Assembly (NCBI RefSeq): GCF_024346355.1
Contig: NZ_JAGQCU010000021.1
Coordinates: 1 to 40,508, forward strand
DNA length: 40,508 nt
Direction: 5' to 3'
DNA from: Cyanobium sp. ATX 6A2
GTDB taxonomy: Bacteria; Cyanobacteriota; Cyanobacteriia; PCC-6307; Cyanobiaceae
The translations under genes and the position numbers were made by a program. Shown here one piece after another: positions 23,445 through 32,415 of the stretch. Below the pieces are notes generated by a model. The model saw only the letters and a list, made by a program, of their open reading frames with translations. It was not told the origin of the DNA and did not search any database. How positions within the stretch are numbered: position 1 is the first letter of the stretch; every line of letters begins with the position of its first letter.

Positions 23445-24131
23445 ATGGACTTCACGCCATACCTCACCGGTTTTCAGTCGGGTGACGCCGATGAACTGCT
23501 GCTTTCCCTCAAGCTGGACGGCCAAGTGGCGTTGGCGATGAAAGGTCGCCTCTTCCTGCGGTCCATGTGTTCGAACTTCAGCGATCCCACTCAGATCGGC
23601 TGCGCAGTGACTGACCAGCAGTCGTGCCTCGATTACCTTGCTGAAAATCCCTTCAGCCTTCTGATCTGCACGGATTATCTCGAGCAGGGAAATGGTTTTG
23701 AGCTGGCGCGGCGCGCCAAGGAGATGCATCCAGGACTGAGGGTGATCGTGCTTGCTCTTGGCGATGTGATTCCGGCGGAGTATGCCGAGGTTTCCTGGCT
23801 CGATGCTGTGGTGGCGGAGGCGGATTTTGTGGAGGATCAACATCCTTTGCAGGCAGCTGTGCTGGCGGTGATGGGCAATCACGCCTACAGGAGCCCATCC
23901 CTTCGCAGTGGCACGTTGCCCTACCTCAGCTGTCCGCGACTCACCCCCAGGGAATACGAGGTTCTCGACCTGCTTGCCAGTGGGATGACCGATCGCGAGA
24001 TGTCGGAGGCCCTGGTGATCTCTGACGAATCGGCCCGCACCTACACCAAGCGGCTGTTGCGCACCCTCGGCGTGCACAACCGCCTGCAGGCCGTGCTCAA
24101 GGGGATGCGCTGCGGCATGGTGAATCTCTGA
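23445..24131 (+). CDS. LuxR/NarL-type response regulator
   Basis: About 228 residues. The N-terminal half (about 25-145) follows a receiver-like fold with LLICTDYLEQGNGFELARR, where an Asp in TDY sits at the phosphoacceptor-like position. The C-terminal half is a LuxR helix-turn-helix (LTPREYEVLDLLASGMTDRE, then SARTYTKRLLRTLGV, about 165-210). The early GRLFLRSMC region replaces the usual acidic pocket, so phosphorylation may be absent. No partner kinase is adjacent. The next gene starts 13 bases later and may be a target. Confidence 0.8.
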   Translation: MDFTPYLTGFQSGDADELLLSLKLDGQVALAMKGRLFLRSMCSNFSDPTQIGCAVTDQQSCLDYLAENPFSLLICTDYLEQGNGFELARRAKEMHPGLRVIVLALGDVIPAEYAEVSWLDAVVAEADFVEDQHPLQAAVLAVMGNHAYRSPSLRSGTLPYLSCPRLTPREYEVLDLLASGMTDREMSEALVISDESARTYTKRLLRTLGVHNRLQAVLKGMRCGMVNL

Positions 24132-24144
24132 GCACCCTGATGGG

Positions 24145-25191
24145 ATGGCCCTGATTCCATCAAGCCGCGCTGATGGCGGCTACGACACAGCCGTGCGGCG
24201 CATCTGGCGTCACGCTGAACCTGGTGTGGGTGACCCGTCAGCGGTGCTGCGTGCGCTCGTGCACGACGCCACGCTGGCCCCCTCCAGCCATAACACCCAG
24301 TGCTGGCGGTTCCTGGTGCAGGAAGGGGCCATCACCCTGCTGCCTGATGAACAGCGCCGGTGTCCGGTGGTCGACCCGGACGATCACCATCTGTTCGTGA
24401 GCCTGGGCTGTGCCGCGGAGAACCTGACGCACTCGGCCCTCGCCCACGGGTGGCGTTGTGAGCCGGTCTTCGCCGGGGGATCCGATCCTTCAGTGCGGAT
24501 GGCGCTGCTGCCCACAGCACCGGTGCGCTCAACCTTGTTCGAGGCGATTCCCCACCGGCAGACCACCAGGACGGACTTCGACGGCGAGTCCCTCACCGCA
24601 GAGGAGCTCCGGCTCCTGGACGCCGCGGGGTCAGGTCCGGGAGTGAGGGTGCATCTGCTCACCGACCGGCAGGTGATGGAGGATGTGCTGGCGTTCGTGC
24701 TGCAGGGGAACTCCGCGCAACTGGGCAATCCCGCCTTTGTCGCCGAACTCAGGCACTGGATCCGCTTCAACGGTCTGGAGGCTGTGCGATCAGGGGATGG
24801 TCTGTTGTCCGCCTGCACCGGCAACCCCAGCCTTCCCACCTGGCTGGGCCGGGCGATTGTCCCTCTGGTGCTGTCGGAACGCAGGGAGAATCAGCGCTAC
24901 ATGCGGCAGATCCGCAGCTCCGCCGGCATCGCCGTGTTCATCTCGGAGCGGGATGATCAGCGCCACTGGATCGAAGCGGGCCGCGCCTTCCAGCGCTTCG
25001 CGCTCCAGGCCACCGCGCTGGGTGTGCGGACGTCGCACCTCAACCAGCCGGTGGAAGTGGCTCCGCTCCGTGCGGAGTTCGGCCGGTTTCTCGGCCTGGC
25101 CGGTGGCCGGCCGGATCTGGTGATCCGCTTCGGCCGGGGCCCGCAGATGCCGCGATCGCTGCGCCGTCCCATCGATGCGGTGGTGGTTTAG
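24145..25191 (+). CDS. Acg-family nitroreductase-like FMN protein
   Basis: This 348-residue protein has a tandem nitroreductase-like fold. An N-terminal ALVHDATLAPSSHNTQCWRF (FMN-binding, about 38-57) and FVSLGCAAENLTHSA are followed by a second-domain RRENQRYMRQIRSSAG. Late elements are AGRAFQRFALQATALGVRTS and a C-terminal RFGRGPQMPRSLRRP. The Acg branch often lacks enzyme activity and may store or sequester FMN. It is close behind the LuxR-type gene, so probably coregulated. Confidence 0.8.
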   Translation: MALIPSSRADGGYDTAVRRIWRHAEPGVGDPSAVLRALVHDATLAPSSHNTQCWRFLVQEGAITLLPDEQRRCPVVDPDDHHLFVSLGCAAENLTHSALAHGWRCEPVFAGGSDPSVRMALLPTAPVRSTLFEAIPHRQTTRTDFDGESLTAEELRLLDAAGSGPGVRVHLLTDRQVMEDVLAFVLQGNSAQLGNPAFVAELRHWIRFNGLEAVRSGDGLLSACTGNPSLPTWLGRAIVPLVLSERRENQRYMRQIRSSAGIAVFISERDDQRHWIEAGRAFQRFALQATALGVRTSHLNQPVEVAPLRAEFGRFLGLAGGRPDLVIRFGRGPQMPRSLRRPIDAVVV

Positions 25192-25216
25192 TCCTTCGGT
25201 GCTGGTGTCGTCCCTC

Positions 25217-26002
25217 TCACCCCAGGCCCCCGCACTCCACCACCAGCCGGTCCAGTTCGGCCTGCATGTGGGCCACCACCTGGGCGTAGCAGGCCTGCAC
25301 GTAGCTCTTGTCGCGGCTGGCGGCATAGCCCGTGCGCTCGAACACCACCGGAGCACACACCCGGGTGTGGATGGGTGCGGGCAGGGGCAGGTTGGGCAGG
25401 GGCCCGAAGGCCAGCCCCCAGGGCAGGCCCAGATACAGCGGAAACACTTCCGGGTCGATGCCCAATAGCCAGGGCATGCCCAGCTCGTGCAGCCGCCGGG
25501 CCTGGGCCGTGCAGTCCTCGAGCACGAACAGGGTGTCGTGGCTGCCCCAGGAGATCAGGGGAATCACCGGCAGCTCGTGCCACAGGGCCAGGCGGATGAA
25601 GCCGGTGCGGCCGTTGAGCAGGATGTGTTGCCGCTCACGGTGGGGCCGGAAGGCGTCTTCGCCGCCGCCGGGGTACACCAGCAGGCTGTGGCCCTGGCGC
25701 AGCACGGCCATGGCCTGGCGGGGATGGAAGGGCACCGCACCAACCCGTTCCGCCAGATCGGCGATGCCAGGAAAGGCCTTCCACACCTTGGCGTGGGTGA
25801 GACCGTACACCTGCCGCTCGGTGCCGAAGCGCCGGATCCAGTCCACCAGGAACATGGGCAGATCGGGCGTCGCCAGCCCCCCGTTGTGCGACCCCACCAG
25901 CAGCACCTGCCCCTGGCGGGGCATGTGCTCCCAGCCACTGGTGCGCACCCGGAAGTAGTAGCGGTAGAACCACTCCCACACCGGCATCAGCCGCCGGATC
26001 AC
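25217..26002 (-). CDS. PlsC/DGAT-like acyltransferase
   Basis: This 261-residue protein has VLLVGSHNGGLATPDLPMF (about 34-52), carrying the acyltransferase His-Asn in the HNGG form seen in DGAT2-like and bacterial diacylglycerol acyltransferase relatives. VGAVPFHPRQAMAVLRQG and LLVYPGGGEDAFR (about 108-120) are the usual second and third blocks. It would acylate a lipid or lipid-like acceptor at the membrane. It meets the nitroreductase-like gene tail to tail. Confidence 0.8.
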   Translation of the reverse strand: MIRRLMPVWEWFYRYYFRVRTSGWEHMPRQGQVLLVGSHNGGLATPDLPMFLVDWIRRFGTERQVYGLTHAKVWKAFPGIADLAERVGAVPFHPRQAMAVLRQGHSLLVYPGGGEDAFRPHRERQHILLNGRTGFIRLALWHELPVIPLISWGSHDTLFVLEDCTAQARRLHELGMPWLLGIDPEVFPLYLGLPWGLAFGPLPNLPLPAPIHTRVCAPVVFERTGYAASRDKSYVQACYAQVVAHMQAELDRLVVECGGLG

Positions 26003-26050
26003 GCGGGGATCACGGCGGAGAGTGGGAGAGGGAAGGTTGGGCAGGGGGGC

Positions 26051-26080
26051 GTGGGCAGTGGGGGTGTGGGCAGTGGGGGC
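26051..26080. repeat. Two 15-bp G-rich tandem copies
   Basis: GTGGGCAGTGGGGGT (26051-26065) is followed at once by GTGGGCAGTGGGGGC (26066-26080). They lie in the 90-base gap between a glycosidase-like gene and the acyltransferase start, both reading leftwards. The G-runs could form a quadruplex on the plus strand. This may be simple slippage. Confidence 0.5.
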
Positions 26081-26092
26081 GCGCTGATGGGG

Positions 26093-27061
26093 CTACTCCG
26101 CTGGTGGGGTGAGGTGGGCTGTGGCGTAAATGATGATCCCAGGCCTGAACGATGCACCGGAGAGCAGCAGCAGCGTGTTGTCGTGCTGATGGATCTGTGC
26201 GCTGCGAAAACGCCCGTTCAACGGTGGACCGGGGCCGGGATCCTTCAGCACAAAGCGCTCTCCGCCGCTGCCTAGCGGGTTGAGCTCGCGGTCGATTTCC
26301 ACATAGCGAATGCTGCCTCCCCTGTGCCCGCTTGCGTCGTTGTAAACGATGAAGGTCCTGTCGTCCAGACGCAGCAGCGCGGGGTCGTAGATGGCGGTGG
26401 TTTCGTGTTCAGCAGGCTCAACAAGCGGCGTTGACAGCTGGGTCCAGGTTTCGGCGTCGTTGGAGATGGCCAGCCAGATCGCGCGCACCCCCCGCTCCTC
26501 CATCAACCCGGAATACAGCATGATGTAGCGCGAGCCGAACCTCTCCAGTGGGTAGTCGTAGGCGCGGCTGTAGGTGGCGTTACGGGTGTTGATGGTGGCG
26601 GCACGAATGCTGGTGCTGTGGCGCTGGAAGTTGATGCCGTCGTGGCTGGTCCACAGATCGGTGTGGGAGTTGCTGCCGTGGGCCCAGAGATGCAGCCTTC
26701 CGCTCTCTTTGATCCAGAGCACATCCGGAATTGCCACATCCCGGATCAGGGGAGTGCCGGCCGCTTCAATCCAGGGACCTTCAAGGCTGTCGGCCGTAGC
26801 CAGGCCGATTCCGGAATGGTTGTGGGCTGAGTAGTAGAGGTAATACCGGCCCAGGGGGTTGGCGAGCCGTCCTTCCATTTTGATCAACGCCGGCCGCTCG
26901 AGGCCACCCCGCGGGGCAAAGCGCAGGTTGCTCGACTCCAAGACCACGCCGCCAAGGCGGAAGGGAGGCACGGGGCCCGGCTGGGCGCGGCCGGCTGCAG
27001 CCCCCAGCAGCCAGGCGGCCCCCCAGGCAACGGCGAACAGCAGGGGCCTGGCCCAGCTCAT
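26093..27061 (-). CDS. Secreted beta-propeller glycosidase-like protein (GH43/32 fold)
   Basis: About 322 residues. A signal peptide ([20 protein letters not shown]) is followed by repeated propeller strands: [21 protein letters not shown], then [37 protein letters not shown] and [11 protein letters not shown]. The blade pattern resembles GH43/GH32-type five-bladed propellers. I cannot confirm the acidic triad, so activity is open. ATG 27061 overlaps the upstream Nudix stop by four bases, making it the last gene of a coupled leftward run. Confidence 0.65.
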   Translation of the reverse strand: MSWARPLLFAVAWGAAWLLGAAAGRAQPGPVPPFRLGGVVLESSNLRFAPRGGLERPALIKMEGRLANPLGRYYLYYSAHNHSGIGLATADSLEGPWIEAAGTPLIRDVAIPDVLWIKESGRLHLWAHGSNSHTDLWTSHDGINFQRHSTSIRAATINTRNATYSRAYDYPLERFGSRYIMLYSGLMEERGVRAIWLAISNDAETWTQLSTPLVEPAEHETTAIYDPALLRLDDRTFIVYNDASGHRGGSIRYVEIDRELNPLGSGGERFVLKDPGPGPPLNGRFRSAQIHQHDNTLLLLSGASFRPGIIIYATAHLTPPAE

Positions 27062-27558
27062 GGCTGGGGCGCCTCCCATGCGCCCTCACCATCGCCAACC
27101 TCCAGCCTGCCCAGCGCCAGCTGGAGGGCGAGGGCCAGGGGGCGCTGTTCCCGTCGCTGCGGGCTCCAGGCCGTGCCGCCCCTCAGCTCGCTGAGCTCGG
27201 CCAGCTTCATGTCCTGACCCTCGGCGAGCTGCAGCCGCTCCAGGGGCACGCTGAGGGAACCGCGGAAGAAGTGGGCCACGCGCACCGGCGTGGTGTGGCT
27301 CAACCAGGGCGCCAGTTCTGCGGCCTGCCAGCCGATCTCCTCCAGCAGTTCCCGCCGCAGGGCCTGGGCGGGGGTTTCACCCGGCTCCAGGTGACCACCG
27401 AACAGCCCCCAGGTTCCAGGCGCCACGATGCCCGGGGTGTCGTCGCGGAGCTGAATCAGCCAACGGCCCTGCCGCTCAAGCATCGCCAGAGCCACTGCGG
27501 CTGGCGCCATGCCAACGCCGCTGCTCCAGGCCGCGGCGTACCGGGGCCCGTTCACCAC
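27058..27558 (-). CDS. Nudix hydrolase
   Basis: This 166-residue protein contains a complete Nudix box, [20 protein letters not shown] followed by IGW (about 54-76), which binds metal and cleaves nucleoside diphosphates linked to another group. An [19 protein letters not shown] strand precedes it. The substrate cannot be told. GTG 27558 or 27555 overlaps the Anbu stop. Confidence 0.88.
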   Translation of the reverse strand: MVNGPRYAAAWSSGVGMAPAAVALAMLERQGRWLIQLRDDTPGIVAPGTWGLFGGHLEPGETPAQALRRELLEEIGWQAAELAPWLSHTTPVRVAHFFRGSLSVPLERLQLAEGQDMKLAELSELRGGTAWSPQRREQRPLALALQLALGRLEVGDGEGAWEAPQP

Positions 27559-28280
27559 GCCAGATCAGGGAGATCCCGGAAGGCCTGGCGCACGCCGGCG
27601 CTCCAGCCGGTGCTGAGGTTGGTGAAGTAGCTGTCGCCTTCCGGGAAGCGGCGTTTCTTGCTGATCACCAGGCTGTCGCGCTCATAACAGAGCAGGTCGA
27701 TCGGCATCCCCACCGACAGGTTGCTGCGCATGGTGGAATCGAAGGACACCAGCACGCATTTGGTGGCTTCCGTGATCGACGTGGCGGGTGTGATCACGCG
27801 GTCGATCAGTGGTTTTCCATATTTGGCTTCACCGGTCTGCAGGAACGGTGTCTCATCGCCGGCCTCGATGAAGTTGCCCTCCGCATAGATCCGGAACAGC
27901 CGGGGTGATTCGCCCTGAATCTGTCCGCCAAGGATGAAGGAGGCGTTGAATTTCATGCCCGTACCCTCCAGAAAGGGCGCATCGCGTTTTTCGATATCCC
28001 GCAGCGCATCCGATACGAGCAAGGCCACATCGAACAGCGTGCGCACTGTCCAGATCGTGCTCACCCCCTCGCTCAGGCTCGCCCGTTGCTTGAGCAGGCT
28101 CACCACGGCCTGGGTGCCGGCCAGGCTGCCGGAGCTGAGCAGCACGATCACACGATCGCCGGCCCGCTCGAAGGTGGTCATCTTGCAGAACTGGGAGAAG
28201 TTGTCCACACCGGCGTTGGTGCGCGAATCAGACGCCATCACCAACCCCTCCTCCAGCAGAACCCCCACGCAGTACGTCAT
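27552..28280 (-). CDS. Anbu-type proteasome homologue (proteasome-like peptidase)
   Basis: This 242-residue protein starts [20 protein letters not shown], the Anbu form of a proteasome beta-type fold with Thr2 as N-terminal nucleophile once Met is removed. [15 protein letters not shown] and [13 protein letters not shown] are the family strands. The late [19 protein letters not shown] is also characteristic. Anbu assembles into helical or ring oligomers and may process or transfer peptides. It overlaps the transglutaminase-like gene by ATGA, the usual Anbu partner. The alpha-E and ATP-grasp partners common in other genomes are not adjacent. Confidence 0.88.
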   Translation of the reverse strand: MTYCVGVLLEEGLVMASDSRTNAGVDNFSQFCKMTTFERAGDRVIVLLSSGSLAGTQAVVSLLKQRASLSEGVSTIWTVRTLFDVALLVSDALRDIEKRDAPFLEGTGMKFNASFILGGQIQGESPRLFRIYAEGNFIEAGDETPFLQTGEAKYGKPLIDRVITPATSITEATKCVLVSFDSTMRSNLSVGMPIDLLCYERDSLVISKKRRFPEGDSYFTNLSTGWSAGVRQAFRDLPDLAW

Positions 28281-29125
28281 CGCTGTTCGGAAGTCTCGCT
28301 TGCGCCATCTTGGCTGCCGCTGAGCTCATCAGTCCACACCTTGAAGGATTCGAGCGTGGAGGGCCCGAAGCTGGTGGTGAGGGCGACATCGGCGGCATCG
28401 CGCCCACGGGCAATGAGGATGCGACCGATGCGGGGTTTGTTGTTGCGGGGATCGAAGGTGATCCAGCCATCCCCCAGGTAGGCCTCGAACCAGCCGGCAA
28501 AGTCCATCTCTGAATAGGGCGGTGGCTCGCCGATGTCGCTCACATAGCCCGTGCAGTAACGGGCCGGAATGTTCATGCAGCGGCAGAAGGCCACGGCGAG
28601 ATGGGCGAAGTCGCGGCACACCCCCTCACGGTCGTGGAACACCTGATACGCAGATTTGGTGGGGCTGGCATGGTCATAGCCGAAACGGATGTGCTGATGC
28701 ACGTAGTCGCAGATCGCCTGCACGCGACTCCAGCCTGGGGGTGTTTTGCCGAACAGATCCCAGGCGATGTTGGTGAGCAGGTCGGTTTCGCAGTAGCGGC
28801 TGCCGAGCAGAAACAGCAGTGCCTCCTCCGGCAGGGCCTCCACGGCCCGTTCCTCCAGCCACGGCAGCACGGGATCGGGCATGCCGCTGTCGAGCACTAC
28901 CCCGTTGGCGCTGAGCTTGGTCAGCCCAGCCGGCGCCACGATGCGGTTGCACCAGTTGCCGTAGGAGTCTCGATAGGCGCGAACCGGCACCGAGGGTGTG
29001 ATCACCAGATGGTCGGGCTCGATGACATCGGAGATTCGGCTGTAGTTCACGTTGAGGGTTACGATCATCGGCGTTGGTGCCGGACAGTGATACACCAACT
29101 CGTAACCAATTCTGATCTTCAGCAT
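28277..29125 (-). CDS. Transglutaminase-like cysteine peptidase of the Anbu operon
   Basis: This 282-residue protein has the transglutaminase-like core REGVCRDFAHLAVAFCR (catalytic Cys about 169), IPARYCTGYVSD and FAGWFEAYLGDGWITFDP, supplying an aromatic-rich acceptor site and an Asp. In the FEAYLGDGW block the position usually His is Glu, so the triad may be altered (W-x-E for W-x-H). N-terminal beta-rich residues 1-100 match this subfamily. It is translationally coupled to the Anbu gene. Confidence 0.82.
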   Translation of the reverse strand: MLKIRIGYELVYHCPAPTPMIVTLNVNYSRISDVIEPDHLVITPSVPVRAYRDSYGNWCNRIVAPAGLTKLSANGVVLDSGMPDPVLPWLEERAVEALPEEALLFLLGSRYCETDLLTNIAWDLFGKTPPGWSRVQAICDYVHQHIRFGYDHASPTKSAYQVFHDREGVCRDFAHLAVAFCRCMNIPARYCTGYVSDIGEPPPYSEMDFAGWFEAYLGDGWITFDPRNNKPRIGRILIARGRDAADVALTTSFGPSTLESFKVWTDELSGSQDGASETSEQR

Positions 29126-29264
29126 TGAGGCCTCCTGAGTAGCAGCGCTGGGCTCGCCAGGCTGAAGCTGTGCAGCAGGGCCTGAAGGTGATGGCCTGAA
29201 TCTGTAGCGAGATCGCTCAAGCCCATCCAGTTCACTTTAGGGGTCAGCCAGCATCTGCGCTCGT

Positions 29265-30053
29265 TCAGTTGTCGATCACCAACGGGAGGGTGGCTTCCAG
29301 GGCCTGCGCCAGTCGCTCGCTCCAGTGGTCGAGACCGGAGTCTTGCAGGAGAAGATCCTGGCGGATTTCCAGTTCCACATGGGGGATGTTGCGCTGTTCC
29401 CCATGCACCACAACGGTGTAATCGGTGTCATCACTCACCGCATAGGGCATGTTCTCGCCCACGCACAGGGCGCTGTCCTCGCTGAGCCGGGAGTGCAGCA
29501 GCCTCCCCAAACGCCCATCCCGCCCGAACAGCACGCCGGCGTGCCAGGGCCGTTGCTCACCCAGGTAGGTGGGGGTGAAGCTGTGCAGGGCCACCAGCAC
29601 GCAGGGGCTGCCCCGGTGCGTGCGTCGGTCGAGTTCGCTACTGATGCGGCGGTGGTAAGGAACGAACACCTCCTCCAGCCGCTGGCGCCGGCGCGCTGCG
29701 CACAGCCCTTCGTTGGCGGCGATGCGGGTGCGCTCGCTGAGCACGGCGATGGAGTCCGCCGCGTGCGGGGGGCGGTTGGCGTCGATCACCAGACGCGAGT
29801 AGTTGTGCTGGATCAGAAAGGCATCCAGCCGCGCCGAGAGGCGCCGCCCCAGTTCGGCGATGCCCAGATCCCAGGCCACATGGGTGGAGAGGGTGTCATT
29901 CGAGAGCTGGAGCTGGTTCAGGCGACGGGGGATCGCCCGGCCGGCATGGTCGCAGGTGATCAGCACGGCCGAGCAGCCATCGGCGCGCTCGATGCGGAAC
30001 ACCGGCGGATCGTCATCGCTCAGCAGCCGTTGCGGGGCGTGGGTGAAGCCCAT
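29265..30053 (-). CDS. N-formylglutamate amidohydrolase family protein
   Basis: This 262-residue protein has the family blocks VLITCDHAGRAIPRRL (metal-ligand region, about 30-45), VAWDLGIAELGRRLSARLDA, SRLVIDANRPP and VLVALHSFTPTYLG, plus a late EIRQDLL. The family hydrolyses N-formylglutamate in histidine degradation, but many members have unknown substrates. It lies 139 bases upstream of the transglutaminase-like gene in the same direction. Confidence 0.82.
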   Translation of the reverse strand: MGFTHAPQRLLSDDDPPVFRIERADGCSAVLITCDHAGRAIPRRLNQLQLSNDTLSTHVAWDLGIAELGRRLSARLDAFLIQHNYSRLVIDANRPPHAADSIAVLSERTRIAANEGLCAARRRQRLEEVFVPYHRRISSELDRRTHRGSPCVLVALHSFTPTYLGEQRPWHAGVLFGRDGRLGRLLHSRLSEDSALCVGENMPYAVSDDTDYTVVVHGEQRNIPHVELEIRQDLLLQDSGLDHWSERLAQALEATLPLVIDN

Positions 30054-30056
30054 GGT

Positions 30057-30248
30057 TCAGTGCTTGTAGCTCTGGCCGCGGTAGGTGAGCTCTTTGGTGC
30101 TGCTCTCCTGGGTGGATTCGTCGTGGTGGGCATCCAGATCAGTCACCCCGCTATAGGTCTTGGCCATCATGAACTGAGCGTCATACAAACGCTTTGTCTT
30201 GAGCATTTTGCTTCTGATCAGATCGAGTACGTTCATCATCGTTTCCAC
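30057..30248 (-). CDS. Small protein with a DUF4278-like tail
   Basis: Up to 63 residues (ATG 30248; ATG 30239 or 30236 also possible). A helical basic start (NVLDLIRSKMLKTKRLYDAQ) leads to an acidic middle and a C-terminal ELTYRGQSYKH. That end resembles the LTYRGxxY motif of DUF4278, a common short cyanobacterial domain. Function is unknown. It ends three bases before the amidohydrolase start. Confidence 0.5.
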   Translation of the reverse strand: METMMNVLDLIRSKMLKTKRLYDAQFMMAKTYSGVTDLDAHHDESTQESSTKELTYRGQSYKH

Positions 30249-30398
30249 AGCGCCCGACTCCCCGTTGCTGGATGCGGATCAGACTGCGTCCACCTGGGGC
30301 CAGGTGGATCAACTTCTTGTTAGTCTATTGGTTTTTTGAGGGCTACTTCAGCGGTTTCCCGAATAGGTATCTCTACTACCGTGCCGTAGTGGCCTGCA

Positions 30399-30809
30399 TC
30401 AGAGGCAGCGTTCCGTGGTCCACTCCTGGGGGCCACGCCCTTCACGGCAGCGCTGCTGATCGCCCACCCACTCCAGCTGCCAGTTCTCGCCGGCAGGCAC
30501 AAAATCAAGGCGGTATCGCTTCCCTTCCACAGAGTCGTCAGCCAGGCCTGTCTGGGTGAGCTTCACCACCGTCTGGGTCTCGGATTCCACCACCGTGACC
30601 ACCGACTCTGAAAAACTTCCTTCCACCGGTTCTGCCGACCCGAACAGCTCCAGGGCCATCTGCTTCGGGTCTGCGGTCACCTGGTCTGGGCCAGCGGGAC
30701 TGTCCAGTTCGTTGTAGGCCGAACGATCGTCCTGCTCAGCGGCAGGACCACAGCCGCCGACGAGCACCAGGGCTGCCACCACGGGAAGAGTCGCGAAGAG
30801 ACGAGGCAT
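30399..30809 (-). CDS. Small predicted lipoprotein
   Basis: About 136 residues starting MPRLFATLPVVAALVLVGGC at 30809. The signal peptide ends in a lipobox (LVGGC), so Cys20 would be lipidated. The mature part is acidic, with a beta-rich core (VVTVVESETQTVVKLTQTG, then RYRLDFVPAGENWQLEWVGD). It ends in a Cys pair region. No family is recognised. The upstream ATG at 30833 is also in frame. Confidence 0.65.
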   Translation of the reverse strand: MPRLFATLPVVAALVLVGGCGPAAEQDDRSAYNELDSPAGPDQVTADPKQMALELFGSAEPVEGSFSESVVTVVESETQTVVKLTQTGLADDSVEGKRYRLDFVPAGENWQLEWVGDQQRCREGRGPQEWTTERCL

Positions 30810-30874
30810 CAGGGTGCCAGGCAAGAGTGGCAAGCATGGGAAGCGACAATCCTGAGCATTGAGCCAAGCATTGA

Positions 30875-30900
30875 AAAGGCGCCCTGTTCAGGGCGCCTTT
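30875..30900 (-). terminator. Strong intrinsic terminator hairpin
   Basis: AAAGGCGCCCTG (30875-30886) and CAGGGCGCCTTT (30889-30900) form a perfect 12-bp stem with a two-base loop (effectively a small tetraloop). On the minus strand the stem is followed by TTTT, on the plus strand by TTT. It therefore most likely ends leftward transcription from the 31,227 side and insulates the lipoprotein gene. Confidence 0.75.
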
Positions 30901-31227
30901 GGGCCGGTTGCCGGACTTTGGACCTACACCATCCGGGTCGAGGCCTCTGATTCATTTATAGAGCTGCCGGCCATCGGGGGAGTCAGGTCGTGGTGGGCTG
31001 AGACCCATCGTTACCCTTCCACATGATCCGTAGCATCGGGTCTGCGGGCAGGTTTGAGGTCAGAGATCTTTGAGGTCAGAGATCTTTGAAGTCAGAGATC
31101 TTCAACGTGCCGTCGTGAGCACGGAGCCCTTTCCGTCATCGTGAGCGGCCTGCGCTCCTCTGGAGGATCAGGCTTCAAAGCCCATGGCCACGCTGAGGCT
31201 TTCTGGACCTCGGGTGTGGCAGCTTAT
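30901..31227. other. Gene-free stretch with possible RNA structure
   Basis: No credible coding frame is seen in these 327 bases. GGCCGG (30902) can pair with CCGGCC (30967), enclosing CCGGA/TCCGG, so a folded transcript ending at the 30875-30900 terminator is possible. A TATAAA-like element is read on the minus strand near 30955. The right part holds a 16-bp tandem repeat (listed separately). It could be a long 3' UTR of the cNMP-domain gene or a separate small RNA. Confidence 0.4.
31053..31100. repeat. Three tandem 16-bp copies
   Basis: TTTGAGGTCAGAGATC is repeated exactly at 31053-31068 and 31069-31084, with TTTGAAGTCAGAGATC at 31085-31100. The period is 16 with no spacer, so it is not a CRISPR. 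Each copy contains a short partial inverted repeat around AGATCTTT at the junctions. It could be a clustered protein-binding site or slippage product. Confidence 0.75.
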
Positions 31228-32343
31228 TCATCCATCGCTGGCTGCTGTCGGAATCTTCTCCACAAGCTGCTTCATCAAGCCATGACTGAAGTCACGCGAT
31301 TCGTGCATCAGCATCTCGAAGGCATCGGGGGTGAGCCAGAAGGCCTGCAGACCCTGTTCACCCGCGTGAACATCAGCGGAGCGGGGGGAATTGGTGATCA
31401 CGGCCATCTCCCCGAAGATCTTGCTGCTCCCCAACCGGGTCGTGTTGCCATTTCCCTTGTGCACCACGGCCTGGCCAAGGAGCACCACTCCGAATCCATC
31501 GCTGGGATCGCCGCGCCGGAACACGGTCTCGCCGGGCTCCCAGCGGCGCATTTCCCCCCGGGCGGCCACCTGCACGAGCCCCGATGGCGATAGATCGGTG
31601 AACAGCTCGCTGCTGGCCAGGATCGGCAGTTCCTCCATGTCTTCGGTCTGCTCGCCGCGCAGCATGGCGGCGAGGAACGCTGAGCTGGCCAGACCCTCGC
31701 GAGGCTGCCGCACGGGGCGGGCACCGTTGTCTTGGCCCCGCTGCCGGTCCACCAGCAGCACCCACCCGGCGGTGTCGGGGTCGGGATCCTGCCAGAGCAG
31801 ATCCAGCGCTTCCTCCAGGGTGCCTTCGGTGTTGGTCGTCTCTGCAGGGATGGACAGCCCCGCGGCCTCGAAGCGCTCCTCCAACTGCTCCTGCAGCGAG
31901 CGGTTGCGATCCGCCATGGCCCGGGCCAGCGGCGAGAGCAGCGGCAAGGACTCGGCCTCGCGGCACAGCACCAGGGCCAGACCACGGTCCTGCTGCAGGT
32001 GCTGCCAGCGCTCCATCAGCCGGTCCTGCTCCAGGGACCCATGGGGGCCGAACTCGGCAACCACCGTGCCCCACTCCTCGTCGTCGAGGCCACTGCCCAT
32101 CCGCACCTGGTCCAGCTGCTCCCGTTGCAGGGATGACAGCTCCTGCGGCTGCAGCACCTCGAGACCCGCGAGATTCAGGAACTGATGCAGCGCCTCACGG
32201 GCGGCGTCCCGGCGCAGATTGTGGCGCTGGCTTTCGAGCCCATCCATCGTCAGTAGGCCACGAACTTGTGGCGACAGCTTACTCGCAACAACGTGGTGAT
32301 TCTGCTCCTCGAGGTGGTGGAGATGGGGCCGTTGCCGGGACAT
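31228..32343 (-). CDS. Cyclic-nucleotide-binding-domain protein
   Basis: About 371 residues. The C-terminal third (about 245-365) is a cNMP-binding domain: LFTDLSPSGLVQVAARGEMR, then GETVFRRGDPSDGFGVVLLG and FGEMAVITNSPRSADV with the phosphate-binding Arg. The N-terminal 240 residues are mostly charged helices (LQREQLDQVRMGSGLDDEEW) with no membrane segment or clear family. The open frame continues a few residues above ATG 32343 without another good start. This could be the soluble tail of an ancestral membrane protein. It is followed on its 3' side by the structured intergenic stretch. Confidence 0.7.
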   Translation of the reverse strand: MSRQRPHLHHLEEQNHHVVASKLSPQVRGLLTMDGLESQRHNLRRDAAREALHQFLNLAGLEVLQPQELSSLQREQLDQVRMGSGLDDEEWGTVVAEFGPHGSLEQDRLMERWQHLQQDRGLALVLCREAESLPLLSPLARAMADRNRSLQEQLEERFEAAGLSIPAETTNTEGTLEEALDLLWQDPDPDTAGWVLLVDRQRGQDNGARPVRQPREGLASSAFLAAMLRGEQTEDMEELPILASSELFTDLSPSGLVQVAARGEMRRWEPGETVFRRGDPSDGFGVVLLGQAVVHKGNGNTTRLGSSKIFGEMAVITNSPRSADVHAGEQGLQAFWLTPDAFEMLMHESRDFSHGLMKQLVEKIPTAASDG

Positions 32344-32415
32344 CACCGGCAGGGCCTGCTCCAGCCCCGAGACTTTGCTCAGCTGCCGCCTTCAGGCTGA
32401 CCCGTAGCGTCAGTG

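Noticed and set aside
31053..31100. Possible CRISPR array
   Set aside because: The copies are head to tail with no spacers, only three copies of 16 bases. No cas genes are in the window.
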